Shown here in pieces: positions 54,396 to 63,510 of a DNA stretch of 64,000 nt. The position numbers and the translations under genes were made by a program. Under the pieces are notes generated by a model. That model was not told the DNA's origin. It saw only the letters and a program-made list of their open reading frames with translations, and ran no database searches. Position 1 is the stretch's first letter. Every line of letters begins with the position of its first letter. The DNA comes from JAMXLO01 sp963794185 (GTDB lineage Bacteria; Pseudomonadota; Alphaproteobacteria; Acetobacterales; Acetobacteraceae), in the NCBI GenBank assembly GCA_963794185.1, contig CAWCDM010000097.1, positions 1-64,000 on the forward strand, in the 5' to 3' direction.

Positions 54396-55154
54396 ATGTC
54401 ATTCTACCGAGGCATGACCTGCGAGAACGTGACCATCAAAGGCGACAAAGGAACGCCGATAACGGCTTACGTGGCCAGGCCATCTGGTCCTGGCCCCTTT
54501 CCGGGCGTCGTGCTTGTCCACCATCTCCCGGGCTGGAGCGAGCTCTACATCGAGACGACGCGTCGGTTCGCGCATCACGGCTATCTCGCGATCTGCGCCA
54601 ACCTCTACGAGCGCGAGGGTGGAGGCAGCGACGGCAACCCTGACGACGTCGCCGCCAAGGTGCGCGCCGAGGGCGGCATTGCCGACTCCCAGATGGTCGG
54701 CGATACCGAAGCCGCCGTGAAGTGGATGCGCGCGCAGCCCGATCACAACGGCAAGGTTGGTCTTATCGGCTCCTGCTCGGGCGGCCGGCACGCCTTCATC
54801 TATGCCTGCCAGCGGAAGGACATCGATGCCTGCGTCGAGCAATGGGGCGGCCGCGTGGTGATGGGCAAGGAGGAGCTCAACGCCAAGACGCCCGTCGCGC
54901 CGATCGACATGACGAAGGACCTCAGCTGCCCGCTGCTCGGCCTGTTCGGCAACGACGATCGCGCACCGAGCCCGGAGCAGGTGAACCAGCACGAGGCCGA
55001 GCTCAAGAAGCACGGCAAGACGTACGAGTTCCACCGCTACGACGGCGCCGGCCACGGCTTCTTCTATTGGCACCGGCCGCTCTATCGGCCCGAGCAGGCG
55101 ATGGATGGCTGGAGCAAGATATTCGCCTTCTTCGGCAAGTATCTGGCGAAGTAG
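54396..55154 (+). CDS. dienelactone hydrolase family protein
   Basis: A 252-residue alpha/beta hydrolase starting MSFYRGMTCENVTIKGDKGT, with the ATG 54396 after ATGGAGGAAGAT. The nucleophile is Cys127 in GLIGSCSGGRHAF, as expected for DLH; His is in YDGAGHGFFYW and Asp in FGNDDRAPSPEQ. It would hydrolyse an ester or lactone. It is followed 11 bases later by the DUF6295-like gene, giving the layout CmcJ-BVMO-DLH-small protein. Role as a lactone opener is inferred from the BVMO upstream. Confidence 0.87.
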   Translation: MSFYRGMTCENVTIKGDKGTPITAYVARPSGPGPFPGVVLVHHLPGWSELYIETTRRFAHHGYLAICANLYEREGGGSDGNPDDVAAKVRAEGGIADSQMVGDTEAAVKWMRAQPDHNGKVGLIGSCSGGRHAFIYACQRKDIDACVEQWGGRVVMGKEELNAKTPVAPIDMTKDLSCPLLGLFGNDDRAPSPEQVNQHEAELKKHGKTYEFHRYDGAGHGFFYWHRPLYRPEQAMDGWSKIFAFFGKYLAK

Positions 55155-55165
55155 GAGGTCCGGAC

Positions 55166-55471
55166 ATGTGCACGTCCATCATCGAGATCGCACGCGCGGA
55201 GGGCATGGCGAAGCGCGGGGACGAATGGTTCCCGCTATCGCAGGCGGTGGTTGCCTATGACCACGCGCGCCATGCGCCGCTGGGCGACGTCATCACGCTC
55301 GACTTCATCAACACGGACCTCGACCCCGGTGCGCGGGCGGGGATCGAGCTGACGCTGGAGACGGCCAAGGAGCTGCGCGCCGCTCTCGACCGGGCGATTG
55401 CCGCCGCCGAGTTCGAGGAGGCGGAAGTGCGGGGCAAGGGCGTCGTGCTCAGCCTCGTTCGAGCTGCGTGA
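55166..55471 (+). CDS. DUF6295-like small protein
   Basis: A 101-residue protein beginning MCTSIIEIARAEGMAKRGDE, with YDHARHAPLGDVITLDFINT and a long helix ELTLETAKELRAALDRAIAA. It is 11 bases after the DLH stop with GGAGG upstream, so it is co-transcribed. Proteins of this type often sit beside catabolic hydrolases; the function is not known. Confidence 0.75.
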   Translation: MCTSIIEIARAEGMAKRGDEWFPLSQAVVAYDHARHAPLGDVITLDFINTDLDPGARAGIELTLETAKELRAALDRAIAAAEFEEAEVRGKGVVLSLVRAA

Positions 55472-55757
55472 CGAGCTAGCTGCGGTCACGTCGAGCGGGC
55501 GTGTATCTGGCGCTTGGTTGGGCTGCGGAGCCAGCCTGGCCAACCGCCGATTCCTTATCTGCCCTGAAAGGGCCTCAGGGATGCGACGCCCGCTCGGATT
55601 GCGCTCGCTTGGCTCCTCACCGAGAAGCCGTGGGTCGTTCCGATCTCGGAGACGCGAAAGCTGGAGTGTCTCGGCGAGAACCTTGGAGCAGTTGCAACAG
55701 AACTCACTCCCGACGACCTTCGTGAGATCGGTACAATCACCTCAATGATCAGCCTCA

Positions 55758-56300
55758 TCAGACGAATTTGTGGGCGACGTCAGGCTCTGGCAGTTTGCCA
55801 AGCGTATGATACAGCGCGATTTCCGTGACATGGAAGGTGCGAAAGCCGTAGGATTTTCGCATGGTCAGTTTGGCCTTGTTGTTGAGACCCTCGACCAGGC
55901 CGCTGGAGAACTGCTTCCTGGCGCGGAAGGAGTTCAGGATCAGCGCACGATGCGAGCGTAGCGTCCTTGCGATCTTCTTCATCGGCTCGATACGCGAGCG
56001 CATGACCTGGCAGCACCACTCATCGAGGAACTTGCCGGCCCAGCTCGGCGCCTGGTATTCCCAAAGCTGCTGGAAGTCCTCCTTCAGCAGATAGGCTCGC
56101 ACGGTCCGCAGATTGTAGCGCAGCAGATCGCGCAGACGGAACCGCTGTTGCCTGGTCAGGTTTGTCTTGCGCTTCAGTACGCACCAGCGGGTTTTCTTCA
56201 GGACGGGCCCATAGCCGTCACGGGCCAGCCTGCGCGCCTCGCCGGCACGCACCTGATCCAGCGCGGTGTTCATCTTGGCGACAATGTGATACCAAGTGAC
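55758..56300 (-). pseudogene. ISL3-family transposase, C-terminal fragment
   Basis: The frame gives only the C-terminal half of an ISL3 transposase: WYHIVAKMNTALDQVRAGEA, LKKTRWCVLKRKTNLTRQQR, then KFLDEWCCQVMRSRIEPMKK and the conserved FSSGLVEGLNNKAKLTMRKS. The N-terminal half is absent; the sequence switches to a different element near 56300, and the joined frame reads no family sequence before WYHIV. It is a truncated remnant, cut by the IS21 insertion. Confidence 0.85.
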
Positions 56301-56497
56301 GATAAGTGTCAAATCGCTTCCAACTCCGACCCCCTTTTTGCGTCCAATCGTGACCCCCCTTCGAGTGCTGCTCCGGCTTATCGGCGTCATGGCATAGGAG
56401 GACTTGCACCTGTAGCGCAGCGCCGCCGGGCGTTGCGTGGAGCGAAGGGCGCAGGAGGCTCCTGTGGGTAACGTGGGTAAGCGTTGGAGGGTGATGA

Positions 56498-56809
56498 TCA
56501 GTCCCGGCCGAAGCCACGCGGCGGAACGATCGCCTGAATTTCGCTGAGGTCGAGATCGCAGATCGCGCGCAGCGCCTCAGCGGTCGCGCTGTGCTGAAGG
56601 TTGTCCGGCAAGCTGTCCAGCCAGGCTGCATACTCAGTCTGTGCCTTCACGAGACCGGCGACGTCGTCATCCCAGCGCTTCGCCCGGCTGCGATGATCGG
56701 CCGGACGGCGAGTACGGATGATCGGCGCGCCTGCCGCGCGCGCGGCGCGATAGGGGGCCTGGTGTTCGGCGTCGGTCATGGCGGTTTCACCGATCGATTT
56801 GCGTGGCAT
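56498..56809 (-). CDS. small accessory ORF of the IS21-like element
   Basis: A 103-residue protein starting MPRKSIGETAMTDAEHQAPY and ending IQAIVPPRGFGRD. A charged, Arg-rich middle (IIRTRRPADHRSRAKRWDDD) suggests nucleic-acid contact. It lies downstream of istB in the same orientation; similar small proteins appear in other IS21-like elements as far as I recall. Function unknown. Confidence 0.6.
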   Translation of the reverse strand: MPRKSIGETAMTDAEHQAPYRAARAAGAPIIRTRRPADHRSRAKRWDDDVAGLVKAQTEYAAWLDSLPDNLQHSATAEALRAICDLDLSEIQAIVPPRGFGRD

Positions 56810-56838
56810 ATTTCCACTCCGAAGCGTTACGTCACGCT

Positions 56839-57567
56839 TCAATTGCGGTTCTTGAAGCGCCAACTGTCGTTGCCGATCTCGATGATGTCGCAATGATGTG
56901 TCAGGCGATCGAGCATGGCGGTGGTCATCCGGGCGTCGCCAAACACCTGCGGCCATTCGGCGAAGGCCAGATTGGTCGTGATCAGCAACGACGTGTTTTC
57001 GTACAGTTTGCTGATCAGGTGGAACAGCAACTGGCCGCCCGGCTGGCTGAATGGCAGGTAGTCCAGCTCATCGATGGCGATGAGATCATAACGCAACAGT
57101 TTCTCGGCGAGGCGACCGGTGCGGCCGGCGGCTTTCTCCTGCTCGAGCTGGTTGACGAGATCGACCAAGTTGAAGAAGCGACCCTTCGCACGGGTGCGAA
57201 CGACCGCCGCGGCGACGCCGATGCACAGATGAGTTTTGCCGGTGCCGGTTCCGCCGACGAAGATCACATTGCGCCGTGCGTCCAGGAAGGAGCCGGTGGC
57301 GAGTTCGCGGACCAGTCCTTCATCGACCGGCGTGTCGGCGAAGACGAACTTGGCGATATCCTTGAGCACCGGGAACCTGGCGCCGCTCATACGATAGCTG
57401 ATCGAGCGTGCCTGGCGGTGGGTCCGTTCGGCGCGGATCAAGCTGGCGAGAAGGGGAAAAATCTCATCGCGCCGGCCGAGACCCTTGCCGGCGATCTCGT
57501 CGAAGCTGGCGCGCATGCCGTACAGCTTGAGTTCCGTCATCGCCTCGAGGATCTCATGGCGCTCCAT
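56839..57567 (-). CDS. istB: IS21-family helper ATPase IstB
   Basis: A 242-residue AAA+ helper protein of IS21 transposition. Start at ATG 57567 (MERHEILEAMTELKLYGMRA). Walker A FVGGTGTGKTHLCIGVA and Walker B LIAIDELDYLPF are intact, plus the TTNLAFAEWPQVFGDARMT sensor region. It overlaps the istA stop, so is translated with it. Confidence 0.92.
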   Translation of the reverse strand: MERHEILEAMTELKLYGMRASFDEIAGKGLGRRDEIFPLLASLIRAERTHRQARSISYRMSGARFPVLKDIAKFVFADTPVDEGLVRELATGSFLDARRNVIFVGGTGTGKTHLCIGVAAAVVRTRAKGRFFNLVDLVNQLEQEKAAGRTGRLAEKLLRYDLIAIDELDYLPFSQPGGQLLFHLISKLYENTSLLITTNLAFAEWPQVFGDARMTTAMLDRLTHHCDIIEIGNDSWRFKNRN

Positions 57568-59066
57568 CAGGCGACTTTCCTTATGCTGTCGTAGCGGCCG
57601 CAATTGGCGACGGGCTCGATCTTCAAACGCAGCGCAGCAGGGGTGGTGACGCTGGGCGGTGCCGCGGGCTGCCGCCGGCGTGCCAGTACGGCCAGAATCA
57701 CGTCGCCGCTGGCGATGCCCGCAGCCAGGGCTTCGACGCAGGCCGCCTCGACCGCGGCCAGTCCGTGGTCGAGCACCGCGCCAAGCACTTTGACGAACTG
57801 GCGGTCGGCATCCGGATGCGGCTGCAGCTTCCCGCGGATCCGCGCCAGGGCGGGTGGCAAATCCCAGTCCTTGAACGGCGCGCCATTGCGTAACGCACCG
57901 GGCTTCCTCACCAGAACCGGCAGGTAATGCCAGGGATCGTAGACGACCTGGTCGCGCCGGAACTGGCGCGGATGGTCGGCCACCACCGCGTCATTGAGCA
58001 GCACCACGATGCGCTCGGCATGTGAGCGCACCAGCACCATCCGGCCGGCCGCCCTGGCGTCGACGCTGTAGCGATCATGATCGGCCATGATCAGGCTCGT
58101 CGTCGTCGCACGCACCGCCTTCTCGACGAAGCCGTCAAACGGTCCACGCAGCTCCATCAGACTTGCCCGTTCGTCCTGCAACACCTCCCAGATCGTCCGG
58201 TCCTTGAACTCCGGGTGGCTGGTCCGCCGGGCGTAGGCGATACACTGATCTTCCAGCCAGGCGTTCAGCTCGATCAGGCTCTTCACCCGCGGTTTGGGGC
58301 GGAACAACAGATCGCGCAGATTGCCCACCTGGTTCTCGACCTGTCCCTTCTCCCACCCCGAGGCTGGCGTGCAGGCCACCGGCTCGATCAGATGGTGCGA
58401 ACACATCTGCAGAAAGCGGCGATTGTACTGGCGCGCCTTGCCAACGAAGATCGCCTCGACCGCCGTCTTCATGTTATCGTAGATGCCGCGCCGGCAAACC
58501 CCGCCGTAGAACACGAACGCCTTGTCGTGCGCGTCAAACACCAATTCCTGGGTTTCACGGAAGTAGGCGCGCACGAACGGCATCCGGCTGTGCGAGAGCT
58601 TCATGTGCGCCACCTTGATTGTCAGCGGCAGGCCCTGCAGCGTGATCGTCTCGTGGCTCCAGTCAAACTGATACGCCTCGCCGGGCGCGAAGCTCAGCGG
58701 CACGAACGCCTGCACCGGAACTCGCGCCCGTTCGTTCCGCCACGCCCTGGCGAACCGGTGCACGCTGTCGTGGGCACCGTCATAGCCATGACCACGCAAC
58801 TCTTCGAACAACCGTTGCGTCGACCGCCGTTCCCGCCGCGGCAGTTTGGCTTCTTTCTCCAGGATCGCGGTCAAAACCTCGACCCACTCGCCCAATTTTG
58901 GCGCCGGCTGAACGCCACGCTCATATCTGAACTCAGTCGCCGCCCCGCGGATCACCTTGCGCACCGTCGCACGCGACACCGACAGCGTCCGCACGATCTC
59001 CTTGATCGGCAAATGCCGCTCGAAAAACGCGCGTCGTATTTCCCCGATCTTGTCCACGCCGATCAT
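57567..59066 (-). CDS. istA: IS21-family transposase IstA
   Basis: A 499-residue DDE transposase. ATG 59066 gives MIGVDKIGEIRRAFFERHLP with the N-terminal helix-turn-helix IVRTLSVSRATVRKVIRG. The DDE core has FDWSHETI, YGGVCRRGIYDNMKTAVEAI and GWEKGQVENQVGNLRDLLFR. Length equals intact IS21 transposases, so this is probably functional apart from possible loss of an end. An open frame continues to 59642 in the same frame but is not part of it. Confidence 0.9.
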   Translation of the reverse strand: MIGVDKIGEIRRAFFERHLPIKEIVRTLSVSRATVRKVIRGAATEFRYERGVQPAPKLGEWVEVLTAILEKEAKLPRRERRSTQRLFEELRGHGYDGAHDSVHRFARAWRNERARVPVQAFVPLSFAPGEAYQFDWSHETITLQGLPLTIKVAHMKLSHSRMPFVRAYFRETQELVFDAHDKAFVFYGGVCRRGIYDNMKTAVEAIFVGKARQYNRRFLQMCSHHLIEPVACTPASGWEKGQVENQVGNLRDLLFRPKPRVKSLIELNAWLEDQCIAYARRTSHPEFKDRTIWEVLQDERASLMELRGPFDGFVEKAVRATTTSLIMADHDRYSVDARAAGRMVLVRSHAERIVVLLNDAVVADHPRQFRRDQVVYDPWHYLPVLVRKPGALRNGAPFKDWDLPPALARIRGKLQPHPDADRQFVKVLGAVLDHGLAAVEAACVEALAAGIASGDVILAVLARRRQPAAPPSVTTPAALRLKIEPVANCGRYDSIRKVA

Positions 59067-59139
59067 CCCCACCAGCCCCTCCCGGCCAACACTGTTGGGG
59101 TGGACGGCCCCGACGGCATCGATGTGCCAGAATGAGGTC

Positions 59140-60260
59140 GTGTGAATGATCTCAGACAAGGGAGACCGTCCGTGGACCAGGTTAGCCGAATTGGGATGGA
59201 TACGTCGAAGCACATTTTCCAGCTGCACGGGGTGAGTGCTGACGAAGTGCCGGTTCTGCGTAAGAAACTCCGGCGCAAGGATATGGTGACGTTCTTCGCG
59301 AAGCTCGCACCGACGGTGATCGCGATCGAAGCCTGTGGCGCGAGCCATCATTGGGCACGCCTGCTGCAATCGCTCGGGCATTCGGTGAAGTTGATCGCGC
59401 CTCAGCTGGTCAAGCCGTATGTCAAGCGCGGCAAGAACGATGCGGCCGATGCGGAAGCGCTTTGCGAGGCAATGAGCCGGCCAACCATGCGCTTCGTTCC
59501 TGTGAAGACGGCTGAGCAGCAAGCGGGCTTGATGATGGTCGGGGTGCGCGACCGGCTGATCCGCAATCGCACGCAGCTGGCCAACGCCATCCGTGGCCAT
59601 GCCGCCGAGTTCGGCCTGACCGCCGCCAAGGGAATGGCTCACCTGGTTCCGCTGCTCGATCGCATTGAGGCCGATGAAAGTCTGCCAGCGCTGGCTCGAG
59701 AGCTCTTTGCCATCCAGGCCAAGGAATATACGCAGCTACAGACGCAAATCGACGAGATCGGCACCAAGCTTATGGCTTGGCATCGGGCCGATGAATGCAG
59801 CCAGCGTCTCGTCAAGATCCCTGGCGTCGGCCCCATCGGCGCGGCACTGCTGAGAATGAAGACCCCGGAACCCGAGCTGTTCCGATCGGGCCGTCAGTTC
59901 GCGGCCTGGATCGGCTTGACGCCGAAAGATCATTCGACCGCAGGCAAGGTCCGCCTTGGCGTTATCACGCGAGCCGGCGACGAGGCATTGCGCAGCGTGA
60001 TGGTGGTCGGGGCTACCGCCGTGATCCAGCATGTTCGACGTGGTGGAAGAGCGCCGCACTGGCTTGCCGAGCTTCTCAAGCGCAAGTCGCCAAAGTTGGC
60101 TGCTGTAGCGCTGGCCAACAAGACAGCACGCATCGCGTGGAAGATGATGGTAACTGGGGAGACTTACACCGCGAAATCTGTGGCCGGTAGCTCGGCAGGC
60201 GCAGCCAGCCACGCCTGACCTGCGGTCATTGGAACGGGGGCGGCTTCCATTGTATTTCGT
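59140..60260 (+). mobile_element. IS110-family element
   Basis: A single transposase gene and short flanking non-coding DNA. IS110 elements lack typical terminal inverted repeats, so the ends are approximate. The element abuts the right side of the IS21-like element. Confidence 0.75.
59172..60218 (+). CDS. IS110-family transposase
   Basis: A 348-residue transposase from GTG 59172 after GGGAGACC. It has the DEDD-type N-domain (GMDTSKHIFQLHGVSADEV with the first Asp, IEACGASHHWARLLQ, and KNDAADAEALCEAMSRP) and a transposase-20 C-terminal domain with IPGVGPIGAALLRM and FAAWIGLTPKDHSTAGK. An alternative upstream GTG at 59142 lacks a ribosome-binding site. No interruption seen. Confidence 0.92.
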   Translation: MDQVSRIGMDTSKHIFQLHGVSADEVPVLRKKLRRKDMVTFFAKLAPTVIAIEACGASHHWARLLQSLGHSVKLIAPQLVKPYVKRGKNDAADAEALCEAMSRPTMRFVPVKTAEQQAGLMMVGVRDRLIRNRTQLANAIRGHAAEFGLTAAKGMAHLVPLLDRIEADESLPALARELFAIQAKEYTQLQTQIDEIGTKLMAWHRADECSQRLVKIPGVGPIGAALLRMKTPEPELFRSGRQFAAWIGLTPKDHSTAGKVRLGVITRAGDEALRSVMVVGATAVIQHVRRGGRAPHWLAELLKRKSPKLAAVALANKTARIAWKMMVTGETYTAKSVAGSSAGAASHA

Positions 60261-60487
60261 GACGTAACGCTATGCAGATTCGCTACCCGGCCCGCGACCT
60301 TCAACCTCCGGCAAACAGCGGACTTACGAAATTGCGCCTGCCAACCTCAGCGGGCGCAGTTCAGAGATCAGCCAGACACGGGGAGCAAATCAACTGCAAC
60401 CGTGCTGAGCCGATGCCAGAACTTGCAAGATAATGAGCAGATGGTGCGATCAATCGATCCACGACGCGGGACACTCCGATGTAGCCA

Positions 60488-60649
60488 GTGGCTCTCTATG
60501 AGGCCGCTTTACTGTTTGGAACTCTCGTCGCGGAAACCATCTTGGCCAGCGTTCAGGCGCGAGCGCACAAACAGGCCGGACATATGGACGCAAGCGATCT
60601 GATCAAAGCACTGCAAAAACACCTTGCAAGGAGGGGGCCGTCCACATAT
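60488..60649 (+). pseudogene. small hypothetical gene truncated by the IS1634 element
   Basis: The frame from GTG 60488 gives MALYEAALLFGTLVAETILA followed by an amphipathic segment ending LIKALQKHLARRG. The sequence looks coding up to about 60645, where the IS1634-like DNA begins on the other strand and the frame continues without family sense. Probably a broken gene whose 3' end was lost. Function unknown; low confidence. Confidence 0.35.
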
Positions 60650-62445
60650 GGCTACACTTTGACCCCCAGCAGGTCGAACGCCTTCTGCTGGACCGGCGTC
60701 GGCCGGGTCAGCACGGTGAGCGGATAGTGCGGCGTGATCGCGGTGGTGATGGTGTTGCGCGCCAGCGTCGCCAGATCGGCCAGCAGCGAGTGGAAGCTAT
60801 GCACCGGCAGGCCATCCGCGGTCAGGCCGGTGGTCTGCTTTTTGACCGCGGCCTTTGAACGCTGCGCCTGCGCCACCACGCTGCTGCGCTGCGCTTCGGC
60901 CGCTTCCTTGTCGGTGTCATCGAACAGCATCGGCGCCAGGCGCTGACGCATGTGCCATTCGAGGTAATAGGCCAGCATGCACAGAAACACATGCGCGCGG
61001 ACCCGATCGTCCAGCCAGTGATACACCGGCCGGACATGCAGATCGACGGTCTTGATGCAACGAAAGGCCCGCTCCACCAGGCTCAAGGATTTGTAGCTGC
61101 GCACTGTATCGGCGTCGCCGAGCGTCGCCTCGGGCAGGCTGGTGCGCACGACATAGATGCCGTCGGTTGCCGCCTCGGCGGCGATCTCGGCGGTCTTTCG
61201 GGCGAAGCTGAAGGCGGTGTCGGTGATGTCCAGATCGAAATGCTTTTTCATTTTGTAGGTGTTGAGCACCTCACCCACCGCGAGCGCGATCTCGGCGGTG
61301 CCGCGCAGCGGATCGCGCTTGCGCCCGACCGCAGTCTTGATGCGGGCAAGGTCGCTTCTCGGTCGCGGCCAGCAGCTCTTCGCGCTTGCGGGTGCGCTCG
61401 GCGGCGAGGTCGGGATTGCGGCAGACCACCAGCCGCTCGCCGGGGAAGTCGGGGGATGTGATGCTCGCCATGTCGCGCTGATCGAACAGCGTGAGTTGCA
61501 AGGCGCCGCTGTTCAGCAGTTCCTTGATCGCCGGGGCGCGCAACGCGGTGATCCAGTCCAGGCCTGCCGCTTTGATGTCTTCGGTGATGCGCGCCTCGGT
61601 GATCATGCCGCGGTCGCCGACCAGCACCACATGGTCGAGGTGGAAGCGCTGCTTCAGCTTCTCGATCTGTGGCGCCAGGGTCGTCGGATCGCCGGTGTTG
61701 CCGTCGAACACCTCGATGGCGACCGGACAACCGTCGGGGGCGCAGAGCAGGCCGTAGACGATCTGCAGCGTGCCCTTCTTGCCATCACGGCTGTAGCCAC
61801 GCTTGGCCAGCGGACAGCAGCGTCCCTCCATGTAGCTCGACGAGACGTCGTAGAGCACGAGGGTGCCGTTGGTGAGATGGCGCCTGGCCAGGATGGTCTC
61901 GATGGCGGGCTGGCGCTCCAGCAGCCAGTCGAGCGCGGCGTAGAGTTCGTCGTCATCGACCTCGCCGAGACCGAGCACTTCGCCGAGGCTGGAGGACGCC
62001 GTGGCGGGCGAGAGCGCGCGTGCTGCGGCCAGCTTCGAGACTGGATCGAGGATGCGGCCGACGAGCATGGCGAGGACGAGGTCGCGGCAGCGATTGCCGT
62101 CGGGGCCGAGGATGCGGTCGAGGCCGATCTTGCGCGCGGTGCCGAGCGGCGGCGGCGACGTGGCCGTGCGGCAGGGTGCGGGTGACGGTGAAGGCGTCGT
62201 GCTCGGCGGGGATGACGGTGCCGCCTTTCAGCACGCCGCGCAGGCCTTCGACATGGGCCGTGGGCCAGTGGGAGAGGTTGCAGAGCGTGCGTTTACAGAT
62301 CTTGCCGTCCTGGCGGTAGGTCTCGCGCAGCAGGACGGCAGGGGGCGAGTTCCGGTTCGGGACGGCTTCGATATACATGGCCGAAGAGGAGTCGAACTGG
62401 TCATCCAGTACAAATCACAAATCCGTGATTACATGGCTACATTTC
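60645..62445 (-). mobile_element. IS1634-family element
   Basis: One large transposase gene, 60652-62378 on the minus strand. The 9-base sequence ATGGCTACA occurs as a direct repeat at 60648-60656 and 62433-62441, either side, possibly a target duplication or a chance match. Terminal inverted repeats were not resolved by eye. Confidence 0.65.
60652..62378 (-). CDS. IS1634-family transposase, frame broken by two single-base insertions
   Basis: Conserved segments: MYIEAVPNRNSPPAVLLRET at the start, then LVGRILDPVSKLAAARALSP, YDVSSSYMEGRCCPLAKRGY, HVVLVGDRGMITEARITEDI, and in the last part LSLVERAFRCIKTVDLHVRP and HVFLCMLAYYLEWHMRQRLA. Insertions near 62150 and 61356 shift the frame twice; removing both yields 574 residues, normal for the family. 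As with other genes in the window, this looks like sequencing noise, but an inactive element is possible. Confidence 0.85.
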
Positions 62446-63090
62446 AGGTGGCCATATTGCCATTTTCCAGGACTTCCGCCGGTTTGATAGTATCGGCAAG
62501 AGGGAAGCTGGGGTTAATCGGCGTGCGATCGATAAATTCAACGGGTCAGGAACAGCAAACTGGCACCTGGAATCGCAGGTCGAATAACACCGGCGAGGCC
62601 TGATGTGCGGGAGCGGCCGTGTAAGCGTCGGTCGTCACGACCAACGCCGATATTGCATCATTGGACTCTGGCCACGAGTTATTGGGGTGGCGAATGGGGC
62701 GGGTACCGAACTGCGGCGCTGGACCAAAGGAGACGAGATGCCTGACCGGACCGAAGCCAGCTCGCTGGATGTCCAGCCGCAACGGGTTGGGTCGGCATGA
62801 CGGAGACCGCAGTCCTGCGCCGTGTCTCCGCAGGCAAAATCCCGCAGCCCAGCCGGGCCGCTGGCGCCGTCGCCATGGTCGGATCGCCTGGCACTTGACG
62901 CCGCCTTCGAAGCCGGGGCGGAACTCGACGGATGTCAGAACCGCGTTCCAGAAACTCGCTTATGAAGTGGCGGCCGATGCATCGAAAGGTCGGGCGCGTC
63001 GTTCAGCGCGGCCAAGGCGCAGGGGCGATCGTCGGTTTGTCAGAACGAAAATACAAACCTTGCGAAAAACTCAATGAAAACAGGTGAATA
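62379..63090. other. intergenic region after the IS nest
   Basis: About 700 bases without a supported gene. It contains an inverted repeat AATCAC-N6-GTGATT at 62413-62430, near the right edge of the IS1634 element. Some sequence may be IS-derived. Open frames in it are short and lack any family features. Confidence 0.45.
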
Positions 63091-63345
63091 ATGCGTGCGA
63101 TATTCGTGCAGATCAAGTGCGAGATGGGCCAGGCCTACAAGGTCGCCCGCGAGGCGGCCGACACCATCGATCAGATGTCGGAGCTCTACTCCACATCCGG
63201 ACAGTATGACCTGTTGGGCAAGTTCTATCTGGAACCGGAGCAGGACATCGGCCTGTTCGTCACCGAGAAGGTCCAGACGCTGTCGGGCGTGAAGGACACC
63301 AACACCATGATCACCTTCAACGCCTTCAGCGGCGGCCGGGCCTGA
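63091..63345 (+). CDS. stand-alone Lrp/AsnC ligand-binding (RAM) domain protein
   Basis: An 84-residue protein, MRAIFVQIKCEMGQAYKVAR to NTMITFNAFSGGRA, matching the AsnC C-terminal ligand-binding domain (GQAYKVA, SGQYDLLGKF, GVKDTNTMITF) without a DNA-binding part. ATG 63091 follows AAACAGGTG. Such stand-alone domains bind amino acids or other effectors and assemble into dimers and octamers. It is next to a sugar ABC transporter gene on the same strand, but no link is certain. Confidence 0.8.
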   Translation: MRAIFVQIKCEMGQAYKVAREAADTIDQMSELYSTSGQYDLLGKFYLEPEQDIGLFVTEKVQTLSGVKDTNTMITFNAFSGGRA

Positions 63346-63510
63346 CGCCTCCTCGGCGCGGCGCTCTGCCGGCCACTCTGATCCGCAGTTCCAGCTTCCT
63401 CCGGTCGGCCGGCGATCCCGCCGCAATTGTCACCGTCGCGACCATCTGCTTGAACGGTGCCAGCGCGGACCGGGCCTGCCATGAACGGCCGCCAACAGGG
63501 ATCCGAAACA

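Larger units (their letters stand above)
56300..59140 (-). mobile_element. IS21-family element (istA, istB, accessory orf)
   Basis: Three genes on the minus strand: istA, istB overlapping by the ATGA arrangement, and a downstream 103-residue ORF. The left end reads TGTCAAATCGCTTCC at 56308, adjacent to the ISL3 remnant. No matching inverted end (GGAAGCGATTTGACA) is found before the IS110 element, so the right end is probably truncated or not recognised. Boundaries are approximate. Confidence 0.8.

Noticed and set aside
59067..59642. Open frame extension of istA to 59642
   Set aside because: It lies antisense to the IS110 transposase. istA starts at ATG 59066 with the standard N-terminal sequence and normal length.
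60648..62441. ATGGCTACA direct repeats as IS1634 target duplication
   Set aside because: The left copy includes the transposase stop codon and the element ends are not matched by inverted repeats, so the match may be chance; reported only as a note.
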